NCBI RefSeq assembly: GCF_965638725.1
Contig: NC_134959.1
Span: 11,164,417-11,228,416 of the forward strand
Source of the DNA: Aptenodytes patagonicus
Lineage: Eukaryota; Chordata; Aves; Sphenisciformes; Spheniscidae
Direction: 5' to 3'
DNA: 64,000 nt
Below are positions 23,501 to 34,227 of this stretch, in pieces. Within the stretch, counting starts at the first letter, position 1. Each line of letters opens with the position of its first letter. Both the position numbers and the translations under genes were made by a program. The notes below the pieces were generated by a model, which was not told the DNA's origin, ran no database searches, and saw only the letters and a list, made by a program, of their open reading frames with translations.

Positions 23501-26500
23501 ACCTATAAGAAATGCTCAAGTCTTCACAACAATTTAGCTTTCTTCTGTCTACGTTTCTGAGTCTTTCACCCAATTAATATTATGTAAAAGTCTAAAAGAA
23601 AGGGAAGTTTTCTCTTTCATGTGTCATTAGACTACGGAAAACACTATCACAGATGGTTGAAAATGCCAGAAGTTTAACTACTTCTTAAATTACTGAAAGC
23701 TACTTCATTAGTATCTATTAATTATAATGGTTCCAAATGCAACTCTAAATAGTCCAACAGCTGGTAAGTGAAAACTGATGCATTATACCAGAGAGACAGT
23801 ATGTAATTTTCTGTTTCTTATACTCACATGCCTAAGGATTCTCTACTGTTGGTAGGGAACAAAGCCTTTTCTGACCCAATATGGTTGTTCTTGCACAGCT
23901 TATCTACATTAAAAATCTCTCTCTCTAAATTGGTGCCTTGAAATAGAAAGACATTATGTATTACTAGCATGAAAGATCAAATCTAGTTTTTAATGCCACA
24001 ACATGTAAGATCAAGCACAATCCGTCATGATTATTCTATAACTGCCCCAGGTAGGGCAGCAATCACTTCAGAGCAAGAAAATTTTACTCCTAACTGTGGC
24101 TTGCAAACACTCGATTCTTAAATTGGTTGGACTTAATGATGTTTAAAAAATTAAGTATGAATTAGAAGTATGAACTAGAAGGACATTCCAAGTTAATTTA
24201 ACTTGAAACTTGAGAATAAGAGCGGGTGTTTTTTTGTTCCAAATACTAGCTCTGAAAAGCTGGCAATCCAAAGAAAACATATGCACCAATAATACATAAA
24301 AACCTTAAGTACTTGTATAGCTTGCTTAATATTTGGAATCTGACATAGATGGGAGTTTTCCCTGTTATTTAAATAACAAGACCCTTTAACACTTTGTGAA
24401 AGGATGCATCGCTTTCCTTTATCAGACTCCAGCTTAGGATAAAAATGTTATGCTCAATATTTAAACAGTTGCTATCTTCCTCTAACTCATGAGACAGAGG
24501 CCACAACTTTTGCTAGTGAAAGGATCACAGCTTTGTAAATAAAATGCTGATTAGAGAACTATAGGAGATTGCCCCTCAGTAACTGAAGACTACAATCAGT
24601 ACCCTGTTAGCAACCCAAAAACCTTGTTTCTGTCTAAAACCCCAGAAGATTTAAGATAAATGAAGGCATTACACATGTACAACTTCATGAGATTAATCTC
24701 AGACTTCAGTTCAGTCCACAGAAGTCCTACTGTTAGGCAAATCTGTAGTTACTCAAGAACAGATTCTACCTCTACTTTTGCACTTTATGTCACAAACAAT
24801 TTCAGTGATTTCAGTTAGGAAATGAATAATCATAAGCCACCCTGCACTCAACCCAGGTAACAGTCACATGAAGCCAGCTACATAGCAGAGCAACTGAAAG
24901 CATGGAGTCATCTTTTGGGGCTTTTTTTTTTTTTCTCTTTCTGGCAGAAAAGTTGACATTTGTGGTAAAGATCCATGGTAAACAGTTCTGGTTTGACTTC
25001 TGGACTCACCACAGGAAGAAGAGATAACTATTACCCGATCAACATATTTACAGCTACGGACTGTTCAGAAGGAAGATCTGCTTCTTTCACACACATACCC
25101 AGCCATAATTAACCACGCTTGTCACCTTACATATATGCTATCATACCACATTCACATGACCTAAGCCTTCATTTATTCAGAAACTTGAATACTCTAGAGT
25201 TGAGCATTTTGTTGATGAGCAGAGTGAACTGTTTTACGGTCTAATATGGTTGTTATCAGCTTCCAGATTAATCTCAAGATTTTTGGTTCCAGGTGGCCTA
25301 GAAATACTGGTTTATTCTCTTCTGAATCATGACATTATAATACAAAACACACATTCTTCAGCTAACTCAGCCAAGTTTTATTAAAGCAAATTTAATGGTT
25401 TAGATTTACATTTCTGATGAGAGCTATGGGGAAGAGAGTAGATTAGATTTGTAACTGTAGTTTGATCTATCTTAAATACGTACACTTTGGCAGATATGCC
25501 ATAACATGACTTAACCACTCTTGAGAAGTCATGCAAAATTGGCTTGGTCAGCACTAAATCTGTCTAATTTAGGGCAAGACTATCACAAGCTCTTCAAGGA
25601 TGGGATTCTTCTAAGTGCTTTTGTACACACCTTAACAATCACAGCATGCAACTGGAATTTCTAAACATTTATTTTTAAATCACAGTGCTCATCTTTTTCT
25701 CACATAAACAAATACTAGCTGTCCTTTTTAAACAGATAATGCAATTCCAGCAAGGCAATTTAACCTAAAGACAACTTTAGAAATAAGCAAAAATCACATC
25801 ATGAAAGCTAAATGCCCTATAAATGAACTATGCAAGCCTGGGACCAAACCTACTGTAAGGTGCCTGAAAGCATACATATACGAATTTACAAAACAAAGCA
25901 AAGCTATCTATTTCTTAACCAATAATTGCCGGGGGGGCGGGGGGGGAGGGGGGAGAAGAGGGCCTTAAAGTGACAAGGCACACAAACAAGAATTACCACG
26001 AAGGCCAACGCGAGATGAAAGCAAATAAACTGCTACACGGTATCAACTCCACAGGCCAACTATTATACACACCAACTATGTAAAACGTAACAGATTGTCA
26101 TTATGCTAGAATGCTAAGCCTATCATATCAAACAGGAAGTGAGGTTCGGAATACTCTCAGTCCCAAATATTTAATTTACACAAGGAGCAATTTCCCCCCC
26201 TTACCTAATGGCTGGATAAACTCTCTGCTTTTATAGATGCATTTAGATTATTTAGAAAAACTTTACAGTAGAGTCAAGAAGTAAAATACCATTGAGTTTT
26301 GCAGAATCTATTATAAAGAAGTTATTAAAAATTCTGACTTAATGTTATACCTTAATATTACACATTCACTGCCATGGTTAGTATACTTGTGTTGAGAGTG
26401 CATTATCATGCACAAGAAACAGTGAAGTCCTTTGGATGCCCTGTTTCAAAGGTCCTCTTTTTTACTCCCCAGTCTCTGACTCTCTTCTCAGTAAACATCT

Positions 26501-27519
26501 CTTCCTAACTTTCTTATACATAAACACACATGTATTCTCTGGCCAATACATTCTCATGCCAGTGTCCGTACCCAATTTCGATTTATACAGTGCCATACAG
26601 TTTACCTCCGAAATGAAGACCTCACGATCAGCCTTCTTTGTCGATAACCTCGCACTCACAGGATCCCCTTTAGACCCGAGTTGTCTCCTACCCCAGGATG
26701 CCTAAGAGTTCAGTCGTACGCAGCCCTGTGCCCTGTAGGTCTGGAATTCTTACGATGCAAAGAAATCCTCTTTCCAGCCTCCCCCTCCTACTCCCTTTTA
26801 CGCACTAACTCTGGACCACTTCCACCGCTAAGGGCTTCATACTTTTACTCTACTCAGGACTCCTTTGAGCAGCCCCTAACTAGGTAGGGTTTCTAGCTCC
26901 TTTTCGCGACGGTCCTCCGCCGCCGCTGAGCTTTCCATACCCCACCCCGAAGCCGGGAGAGCAGCCTGCGCGGCGGGAGCAGGGGCCTCCGCAGCGCTGT
27001 CGCGCCGCCGCTCTCCCAACCCCTTGCTCACTTCCACCTCCGCCGTGAAGCGTCGCGGGTCACCACGGCCCCGCCGCAGACGCTCCGTCGGGGAGGACGG
27101 CGGGAGGACGCGCCTCCGGCCGAAACTACGCGGGCTCTTACCAAAGCTCCGCCAAGCCCCCCCGCAGCTGCTGCTGGGCCCTCGTAGGCTGTAGGCCTCC
27201 CCCTCGCACTCCGGGCCTCCTCAGCACCACAACGCCACGGACGACTCTGCCGCGGTTTCAGGTGCTTGCTCGATCTCCGACGGGCCCCCAACGGTCCCTA
27301 CGCCGCCGCAGGCACGACGGTCCCGTTCCCCTCCCGCCCCTTCCCCGAGGCGTTGCTGGGCCGCCAGGGCCCAGTCCAATACTCCGCGAAGTCCTTACCC
27401 TTGGCCAGCGCCACAGTGGAATTTTCGGTGTCGATGGTGTACAAGATCCCTTCATAGCGGATCTCGGCCTTGGAGATAAGGCTGATCTTGCTCCCGATGT
27501 AGGGCGTCCCCCCGCTCAT
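8567..27519 (-). CDS. LSM14A: LSM14A, RAP55 / P-body mRNP assembly protein (complete, ten exons)
   Basis: This cytoplasmic Sm-like protein of P-bodies and stress granules binds 4E-T, DDX6 and EDC4 and represses and stores mRNA. Coding exons (minus): 27519-27399, 19508-19345, 17938-17806, 16716-16594, 14730-14554, 14249-14187, 13512-13333, 11808-11637, 10738-10510 and 8590-8567. They total 1386 nt, or 461 residues, close to the recalled human 463. Domain order: N-terminal LSm (about 1-80), Ser/Pro-rich linker with [19 protein letters not shown] patch (268-280), DFDF box (DFDF 294-297), FFD box (FFD 368-370), TFG box (TFG 394-396), and a C-terminal RGG domain ending FADFEYRKDNKVAA. The N-terminus [20 protein letters not shown] distinguishes it from LSM14B. 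All phases join. It lies head-to-head with TAF4-like about 5.5 kb away. Confidence 0.96.
8591..10509 (-). other. LSM14A: LSM14A intron 9
   Basis: This is a non-coding intron with homopolymer runs near 9018-9034 and a C-rich patch near 10243-10255. No gene or clear mobile element is recognised. Confidence 0.6.
10510..10738 (-). CDS. LSM14A: LSM14A exon 9 (TFG box and RGG domain)
   Basis: The exon encodes [18 protein letters not shown] (TFG box), then about 50 residues of Arg-Gly-rich repeat ending [10 protein letters not shown], then donor GTAAAA. The RGG region directs RNA binding and is a known arginine-methylation target in the family. Confidence 0.96.
10739..11636 (-). other. LSM14A: LSM14A intron 8
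   Basis: Non-coding AT-rich intron; no repeat or gene recognised. Confidence 0.6.
11637..11808 (-). CDS. LSM14A: LSM14A exon 8 (acidic linker and FFD box)
   Basis: The exon encodes [20 protein letters not shown], an acidic Ser/Asn stretch, then [16 protein letters not shown]. The FFD box and the TFG box of the next exon together contact DDX6/EDC4 in the family. Confidence 0.96.
11809..13332 (-). other. LSM14A: LSM14A intron 7
   Basis: This intron contains a poly(A)-type run of about 17 A near 12030-12046 and a T run near 13207-13219. The 86-codon plus frame at 12438-12698 and the minus frame at 12707-12952 have no recognisable content. Confidence 0.6.
13333..13512 (-). CDS. LSM14A: LSM14A exon 7 (RGG patch and DFDF box)
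   Basis: The exon encodes [20 protein letters not shown] followed by [20 protein letters not shown] and FHNKLKLK. Both splice junctions split codons (V and E) that rejoin correctly with the neighbours. Confidence 0.96.
13513..14186 (-). other. LSM14A: LSM14A intron 6
   Basis: Non-coding. A GT-rich low-complexity stretch (about 13533-13615) lies just upstream of exon 7 in the minus-strand sense. No gene is seen. Confidence 0.55.
14187..14249 (-). CDS. LSM14A: LSM14A exon 6
   Basis: This short 63-nt exon encodes [20 protein letters not shown] between split Ala and Val codons. It corresponds to the human [20 protein letters not shown] segment. Confidence 0.93.
14250..14553 (-). other. LSM14A: LSM14A intron 5
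   Basis: About 300 bases of AT-rich intron; nothing recognised. Confidence 0.6.
14554..14730 (-). CDS. LSM14A: LSM14A exon 5 (Ser/Pro-rich linker)
   Basis: The exon encodes [20 protein letters not shown] and continues through [20 protein letters not shown] to ENQEHRR. Acceptor is TTCCCAG, donor GTAGCT. This is the region phosphorylated in the family; [13 protein letters not shown] is a strongly conserved LSM14A marker. Confidence 0.96.
14731..16593 (-). other. LSM14A: LSM14A intron 4
   Basis: AT-rich intron with A-rich low complexity near 15420-15480. No gene or certain repeat is seen. Confidence 0.6.
16594..16716 (-). CDS. LSM14A: LSM14A exon 4
   Basis: The exon encodes [20 protein letters not shown] and continues through [19 protein letters not shown]. 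The acceptor is a tandem AAGCAG, so a one-residue shorter isoform is possible (see findings). Confidence 0.95.
16717..17805 (-). other. LSM14A: LSM14A intron 3
   Basis: AT-rich, with a somewhat GC-richer patch near 17320-17480 that I could not assign to a repeat family. No gene is seen. Confidence 0.55.
17806..17938 (-). CDS. LSM14A: LSM14A exon 3
   Basis: Acceptor TTTAG, then [20 protein letters not shown], then [20 protein letters not shown] and VGV; donor GTATG. It matches the region just after the LSm domain in LSM14A. Confidence 0.96.
17939..19344 (-). other. LSM14A: LSM14A intron 2
   Basis: AT-rich intron; no gene or clear mobile element recognised. Confidence 0.6.
19345..19508 (-). 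CDS. LSM14A: LSM14A exon 2 (second half of LSm domain)
   Basis: The exon encodes [20 protein letters not shown] then [20 protein letters not shown] and QDPAIVQ, with donor GTAAGTC. This is the Sm2 part of the LSm fold that binds 4E-T in the family. Confidence 0.97.
22455..22522. repeat. T/G-rich low complexity with (TTTG)n core
   Basis: About six TTTG units at 22487-22510 are flanked by GGTTTTTT-type runs. Confidence 0.85.
25931..25954 (+). other. G-quadruplex-prone G tract
   Basis: Runs of 7, 8 and 6 G separated by single C and A bases on the plus strand, followed by GAGAAGAGGG, give enough G blocks for a G-quadruplex. On the LSM14A transcript this would be C-rich. Confidence 0.7.
27399..27519 (-). 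CDS. LSM14A: LSM14A exon 1 with start codon
   Basis: ATG at 27519-27517 opens [20 protein letters not shown] and continues [19 protein letters not shown] to donor GTAAGG at 27398. The start matches the family N-terminus. The one-base overhang joins exon 2 as Val41. Confidence 0.97.
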
Positions 27520-27815
27520 GGTGCTCGCTCCTCGGTCAGGGACACCCCCCCCCTCCTCCCCTGCCGAGCGCTCCTGAAGCCGGGCACAAGCAACTAAACA
27601 AGCCCGGCTCAGAGTCGTAGTAGGCGCTCTACTCCTCCCGCTTCGAGCCCGACCTTCCGCCGATCCCCCACCGACAGCTCTCCCTGCGCAGACTCCCTCA
27701 GCACACCCCGCACCGAAACCACCCTGAAGCTCCCAACATGGCCGCCGCCTTCATCTTCCCTCAGAGCCGCCCCCCCTCGCTCCAGCTGCGAAATGGATGC
27801 CGGGAGTGGAGGTGA

Positions 27816-27825
27816 TCTCGCGAGA
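27816..27825. promoter_or_regulatory. LSM14A: TCTCGCGAGA palindrome (BANP-type core-promoter element)
   Basis: An exact 10-bp palindrome lies about 300 bases upstream of the LSM14A start codon. This motif is known to drive CpG-island housekeeping promoters through BANP when unmethylated. The motif is seen directly; its role is inferred. Confidence 0.7.
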
Positions 27826-28150
27826 ATTGGCGGCCGGGGGCGGGGCGGAGGCCGCTGAGGGGAGGGGGCGGCCATTTGGCCTGCCCGGGAATTTAATTTA
27901 GCGGCCTTGAAGCCACGAGAGCTCTACCGCGTTCCTGCTTCGCGTGTGGAGCGTGGCTTCCCCGGCAGCGGTGTGGCTCGCACGACAGGTTGGGCACGGC
28001 TGTGACTCGTCGCGCTTTCCCTCCCCGCCCTACGGGTGGTGTGCGTGGCCGGAGCGGTGCTGGGTCGGGGCTCCGCGGCGCCTGCGGCTCCCCCTAGCCG
28101 GGTTCCCACCCAGCGTGCCGGGAGTTTGAGCTCGCCGCTTGGAAACCCCA

Positions 28151-31100
28151 CCCTTGCCGCAGCCTGTGAACACCGGGAGATGTGAAAGTCGGTTTGGCGA
28201 TTTGGGGTTTTCAGGTTTTTTTGAGAGAGGCCCAAGCCACCTATCATTGAATGCTAAATTCTTGTGATCCTTAATAAGTAATTACAGAACCCAGTCACGC
28301 GGGGAACTGCAAAAGTTTAGATGATGGGAACCATTTAGTTTGTATTTCAAGGGGGATTCCGTTTTACTCAGTTGGCAGTGTTGAGATAGTCAGATCTTGC
28401 CAAGCAACACTAAGCAATGCAACTGTTGATGAAATCTTGACTGAAGTGTGGATGGAATTAATCCTGAAAAAAGTACCCTTTTAGTACAAGTAAACACACA
28501 AAAAAAATTTTGAGATTGCACTTACCTTGTACACCTTAAGTAAAAATCACAAATGAGGCTTCCTGTTGGAGGCTTTGCCTGTTAAAACATGATACTGCCT
28601 CAGGCCCCCCTTTTTATATTTGCAGCCTAGAAAATTACATGCAACAAAACCTAACTTCTGGAAAGGGTACTTAATAGCTTTTGTTGCAGCAACTGACACT
28701 AATACGTTGCAAAGATTCAGCAAGTATTTTGTTCAGAATAGGGCTTTGAAACACGATAGCAAGCCAGATTTTTCTGGAAGGGCCTGCATGTTTCTAAATA
28801 GGAGCAATACTAGACTTTGGAAACTTTATGCCCAAGTTCAGCTGAGTGCCCAGGGAGCTTTACTGTGATATGCTCCTAGCATGTCCTGGACTACTTGAAA
28901 GATTTTGGAACAAAGTTCTGCAGTTAGTGACTGGATATACACAGCCATATCAAGTCCATGAAGGAAGAAAGGGTGTATCAGGGAGGCCTGTGATACTGAT
29001 ATAAGAGCACAGAGAAGGGGAAGAAGAATACCTTGAAATATAACCACTTGCCCCAAAGAGCCATGTGGCTTTGCTTCTAGCCAACATCTTCCTAAGTTTT
29101 CCCTCATCTGCCTCTCTCAAAACTGTAGTTGAAGACTCCCATTTATAGAATTAGGGTTTCAAGATTGTGTGATGGAACAGGAAATAGAAATGGACATTTC
29201 TTTGAACTTGGGACGCAGTAGATGAGCGTTTCAGGAGAGAATTCAAGCGGAAAATGGCCAGTTTACTTTTAAGTTTCTGGAAGAGAGAAGTTGGCCAGAA
29301 TGAATAAAAGAAAAGGAAAAAAAAAAAGTGAAGAATAGGAAAGTATCCCCTTGAAAAACTTTTTAAGGGTTAAATCGGAACCTTCTTGATGTCAAATTTT
29401 CCCAACCCTCTCCATCAAGTCCTGTCTAGATGAGCACAGACAAGTATTTACAATTACAATTAACTTCAAAACAAAAGCTCCTAAATTTCTATAAGCCATA
29501 TATAAAAAAGAAATTCCATTGTAACTGAAATACATGAAACTAAATTTAGACATATTTCTAGAGCAGCTGTTGGTAACTCTAGCCATCTTTGTGCTCTCCA
29601 ATTTGTGGAATTTATAATTTCTAATTCATACTTAAAATCAGCAGTTGAAAGAGTATTTTTATAGCATAAAGCAAATTTCAATTATATATGTAGAGTTCTG
29701 TAAATTCATTTTAAGAAGTTATCTCAAAATCTTATCTAAACCTGGTATCATCTTAATGTTAAACTTAGAATAGTTAAATTGTATATTTGAATGCACTGAA
29801 AGTGTGTATTTGAAGAAACCCATGTCACATACTAGAAAGATAGCATTCCTTTCTAAGTGCTTTCACTTCTTTAGATGACGAAAAGATACTTGTCTATCTG
29901 AACTGTTATTAATCCCTGCAGTTTAACATGGCAGTGGTACTTCTATTATGTAGTGACTTATTAATGAAAAACTTAGGCTGGAAACGGGGCACAGGGTTTA
30001 ACAGTGTTGATAACTGAACAGCAACTTAACAAGTTTTGTGGTGGATTTTCTTTCACAGGCAATTTTAAAACCATGGTTGGAAGTTAACTTTCCTAATAGA
30101 CATTCTCTATTTCAAACACAAAATATTTCAGGAAAGATTGTATTTTAAGAGATCAGATGAGATGATCACAGTGGTCTCTTCAATTTTTTTATTCTATAAA
30201 ATAGAATAAATTGGAAAAAAACCTAAAAAATGAAAGAGCAACAAATATGTTCAGAAATGTTTTCTATGATGAAAAGTGTAAACATCAGAAAAAGATTTTT
30301 ATAATAAAAGAACGAATACAAAAGTTCACAGAGATTCTGTACTTTACTAAAAGTCTCATTCCCTATGTCAAAGCGCAAGCTCAAAGCCAGCTTCATCAAC
30401 AACTTTATATACATTCTTATGTATGTCATCACTTCTTGACTTGAAAGGAGTCCATTGTGAATCAGTATACATCATGTTTTATTAAATAAAATATTCTATT
30501 ATACTTCCTTATTCTGTGTGTTTATATATATAAAATGGCTCAAATAAGAAGAGGTGAGTGGGAAGAAATATGAATTAATGTTTTACAGATTACCCACCCA
30601 CGAGTGTACTTTAAAACTGTAATTAAAAGTAGGTAATCTTTTAAGTTTTGAAACCTGTCTTATAAATCATGACTTGCCATTTTCTCCTTCCGGTGGGAAG
30701 ATTACTTTTTCTCTTCTAAAGTTACAGAGCAATAAAGTTCTCCTCCCAGGTGGTTTTTATGGAGACACCCAGTTTAATGCCATAGTGTTAGAAAAATGTG
30801 TACTAAAACTTTTTTCATAGTCAGGAGTGGTTGCAGAATCATATGTCTAACTTTCTATTCTCTTATAAAAACTGTGGAGATAGTGGTATGCAAATGAAGT
30901 CCAGGATCAGGGCAAATAAGTGAAGGAAGCATGGAATCTTCTCTAATAAAATTAATAAAATGTGGGACTCTTAACAAAGTAATATTGGATAGATTCTGGT
31001 ATTTTTCCAACCCAAATGAATATTCTTTATTTTTGTGCAATAGCAAATTGAGTAATAGCCTACCATGTTTTAATTAAATTTCCAGGTAGAAACATTTGTT

Positions 31101-32690
31101 AAAAGTCCAAATTTAATTCAGCTGTAGCATTCCATAAAAGCAATACTCATTTGCTAAGCAAATTTTTGATGTATAGATCTCCTGTGTACACTTAATACTG
31201 TTTCTCATAAGCACTACTGTGCTTTCACATTCACTCACTGCAGTCTCCAGTTTATACACCCTGACCACGCCTTTGGGCCTTCAATACTTTTACTGGCCAA
31301 TTTATTTAAGAGATATGCACTGGTTTAATTTCAGGAGACATTTAAACTTATCCTAACTAAACTGGGGCAACCTATTTTTAATGCATTTTAAAAGTGGTTT
31401 ATTTTGATTCATCATAAACCTGCTCCTAAGGGTATAAACAGACAATCAGGAAAAACTACCCTGAATAAAAACATAACCTACATTGAGAGGAAACGGATGG
31501 TAACAAACCAGTTATTAGCAGTTTAGTGTTGTGACTCAAGCAAGTCATACAATGTGTGACTTAACAGATTGAGTGTGGGAATGGAGAAAAGTTGTGTGCA
31601 CGCCTGCACTGTGAGCCCTTCACTTGTTTCCATCAGTGCATTGTGCAATTGAAGGTGGTTTATTCACTGATGCACCTTTTTTAATTTTGTGGAAAATCCT
31701 GAAAATCACAAAATGAAGAACGAGTCACCATTTCAGGCCACAGAGCAGCAGCTCAAATACATCCAAATTTGCAGACATCCATGCTATTGCGGGCCGGCAG
31801 AGACAGACAATGGAATCCAAGCTGCTTTCTGCCGGCAACCTCACAAAGCCATGGTGGTTATCACTTGCATGCAAGAACAGATGCAATGAACTGTGGGCGA
31901 TGGTTCTTCACGGGAGAAAATATTTATTTTCAAGGTCCCACCAAAGAAACCGCCCTGTCATTAGTCAAAGAAATGATGGGTTATGACCACCGTTTTTCTC
32001 TTAAATGGTATTTCTGAATCCATGAGGCAAACGTTGATGGGAAAAGGGCCTACAGAAGTGCAATGGCAAAATGTTAGTAACAAAATACCTCAAGTTTCCT
32101 GTGGGGATGCTGAGGGAACACAGTATCCCAGAACAGCTGCTGTGATGATGTCAAGAATCTTATTTTTGGTTTACAAGTCTTCTGTTAACAGTGTCCACAT
32201 TAGGAAATTGTATTACTGCAACCATTCTCATCTAGGTAGAGCAGTAGCTTTGGACATAAACGTCTAAAACTCTGAAGCAGACACAGCAGCACAAATGTGA
32301 GTGCACGTACTCTGCGTGCATCTTAGGATTTCAAACAGCTTCAACAATACTTGAAGTTCTCTCCTTTGAAGGAGTTCGTGTGTAAGGCAGCTGAGCCACT
32401 ACAGCTGACTGCACGCATGCTTTCAGTTCTCCAAGCGTGAAGAAAATTGTGCTGCCTGCAACTATCCTCACAGGGTACGAAGTGAAGGCAAAGAGCACAA
32501 TTACGGCAGCTTCACTACCAAAAGATAACATGATTGCATGACACTTCAATTTCCAATGTGCAAGCTCACAATCCTCCGTACCAGGGCCGCAGGCCTTCAT
32601 GCCCCAAACCTCCCTGCCAGAAGCCCCTACAGACACAATCAATGGCAGCCTCTTACACAACCCCCCCTGCATCGCTAAGGCACCTGCCTG
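28151..32690. other. Intergenic region between LSM14A and TAF4-like promoters
   Basis: About 4.5 kb of AT-rich sequence lies between two divergent CpG-island promoters. A possible old CR1-type tail lies near 30145-30215. A 9-bp inverted repeat GCCGGCAGA / TCTGCCGGC lies near 31793-31839. No supported gene is seen; frames such as 31983-32267 have no family features. Confidence 0.55.
30145..30215 (+). mobile_element. Possible degraded CR1/L2-type LINE 3' end
   Basis: The segment AGATGAGATGATCACAGTGG followed by TCTCTTCAA and ATTCTATAAAATAGAATAA resembles the GATGATC...CCTTCCAA...ATTCTATG end of CR1 elements, but it is diverged. Low confidence. Confidence 0.3.
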
Positions 32691-32982
32691 GACACACTGC
32701 CGCTCCTCGGCTTCTCGAGGCGGCCGGGGAGCAGCCTACCGCCCCCTCACGAACGCCCCCGGCCCTCTCCCTCACGTAGCCGTCCCTCGCCCAGACCGGT
32801 CAGGCCGCCGGGCTATTCCCGGACCCTGCCGGCCAGAGTCCGCAGGAGCGCTACAGAGCTCACCGGGCCTCTAAGGACGTGGAGGAGACGGCCACAGCCC
32901 GGGACCAGCGAGGACGCCACAACACCCGCCAGCGGCGCGCTCTGCCCCCGCCCCCCCGGCGGGGGAGGAGGAAGCCGGCCCC

Positions 32983-32999
32983 TCCCAGAATGCCTCGCG
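32983..32999 (+). promoter_or_regulatory. ZNF143-like site (CCCAGAATGC..CGCG)
   Basis: TCCCAGAATGCCTCGCG resembles the ZNF143/SBS element, which usually lies near transcription starts of CpG-island genes. It is about 60-75 bases before the TAF4-like ATG, so a short 5'UTR is plausible. Confidence 0.5.
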
Positions 33000-33052
33000 C
33001 GCGGCAGAGGCTGGCGCGCCTGCGCGCTGCGCGGCCGGCTCCCAGCTCAGCG

Positions 33053-33064
33053 CAAGATGGCGGC
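33053..33064 (+). promoter_or_regulatory. TISU / YY1 element containing the TAF4-like start codon
   Basis: CAAGATGGCGGC matches exactly the TISU consensus SAASATGGCGGC, which combines a YY1 site with a start codon for very short 5'UTRs. Its ATG is 33057-33059, the conserved MAAG start. Confidence 0.7.
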
Positions 33065-34227
33065 GGGTGCCTCGGACCCCCTGGAAGAGATGCTGCTCTT
33101 CTCCGAGGAGGTGGACGAGAAGGCGGTCAGCGACCTGGTGGGCTCCTTGGAATCGCAGCTGGCGGGCGGCCGGGGCTCCGCCGAGGCGCCCCAGCTCAGG
33201 ACCTCCGCCCCGTCCCAGCAGCAGCAGCCGCAGCAGCAGCACCACCAGGGGAGCCTAGCGGGGGGCAGCAGCCCCGTCCGGCAGCAGCAAGGGCATCCCG
33301 CGCCTCCTCCCGCTCCTGCGGCAGAGGAGGCGGCGGGCTGTCCCGGAGCCGCGGAGAGCCGAGCCCCTGCCCAGGGGCCGCTCCCCTCCCCGTCCCCCCC
33401 GGCGGCGGCAGCGGCGGCGGCGGCAGCGGCGGCGGCGGCAGGGAGGGGAGTGAGTGTAAACAGTAGTAGTGTGCAGCAATCACATGGAGCGGCTCTCCTC
33501 AGCAGCGGCGGCAGCAGCCCCGGCGCACCCGCCGCCCCTGCCCCGCCGCAGCCCGCTGCCCCCCCGCTCGCCGGCGCCCCTGCCCAGCCTGTCAACAACC
33601 ATGTGGCTGCCGGCGCCGCTACCGGGGACGCAGGGAGCCCCAGCCCCGGCGGCAGCCCGCCCGCCGCCGACGGCGCACGGCCGCAGCGCGCCGAGGCCGC
33701 GGGGGGGAGCGGGACCCCGGCGGGGGGCGGCGGGCCGGCTGTAGCGGCGGAGGGCGCCGCCGGCGCGACCGCGCCGCTCCCCGGCGAGGCGGCGCCCAAC
33801 GGGGAGGGCGCCGGGGGCCGGCCGGCAGCAGTCCCACCAGTCAGCAGCCACGGCAGAGCCGACGCCGCCACAGCACAGACCAAGCCCGCGCACGGCCCGC
33901 TCCCCGCAGTAAACGCACTCAGTAACTCCGCCAGCCCCGCGCCCGCCGCTGCCGGCGCGGCCGCCCCGCCGGGACAGGGCTCGGTCGCCAACTGCGCCCC
34001 ACTGGTCCCCGCTGCCGCGGCCCCCGGCGCCGCGCCCAAGCCGGCGGTCAGCGCCGCGGGCGTCGCCAAGGCGGGCGCTGCCCTCCCCGTCGCCCCCCCG
34101 GCCCCCCAGGCCCTGTCGCCCAGGCCGGCGCTGGGCGCAGCCCCCAGGATCGTGGCCCCCCAGCTGATCGTGAGGCCGCCTCAGCAGACCACCATCCAGC
34201 TGCCCCCCGGCTTCACTATCCCGCCCG
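33057..34227 (+). CDS. TAF4-like exon 1 with start codon
   Basis: The exon has 390 codons plus one base, opening [20 protein letters not shown]. The start is fixed by family similarity and the TISU context. It ends in [12 protein letters not shown] and donor GTAAGTGG at 34228. The downstream reading of this frame to 34439 is intron. Confidence 0.9.

Larger units (their letters stand above)
19509..27398 (-). other. LSM14A: LSM14A intron 1 (7.9 kb)
   Basis: This is the largest LSM14A intron. It holds a T/G-rich simple repeat (22455-22522), a short TA-rich patch (22755-22810) and a G-rich tract (25931-25954). Its 5' end merges into the CpG island from about 26890. Frames at 21106-21363, 26436-26705 and others show no family features. 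No microRNA, tRNA or CR1 copy was recognised by eye. Confidence 0.6.
26890..28150. promoter_or_regulatory. LSM14A: CpG island / LSM14A promoter
   Basis: CpG-dense sequence spans LSM14A exon 1 and about 600 bases upstream. It contains a TCTCGCGAGA element and CAACATGGCCGCC / AAATGGCCGCC-like YY1 matches (near 27734 on plus and 27866-27878 on minus). The exact transcription start cannot be read from sequence; I would expect it around 27550-27800. Confidence 0.75.

Noticed and set aside
26436-26887. Overlapping 89- and 68-codon plus frames before the LSM14A CpG island
   Set aside because: They lie antisense within LSM14A intron 1, with no domain content.
33047-34069. 340-residue minus-strand frame antisense to TAF4-like exon 1
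   Set aside because: It is the complement of a GC-saturated coding exon. Its Ala/Gly/Cys-rich composition and lack of any domain fit a frame shadow.
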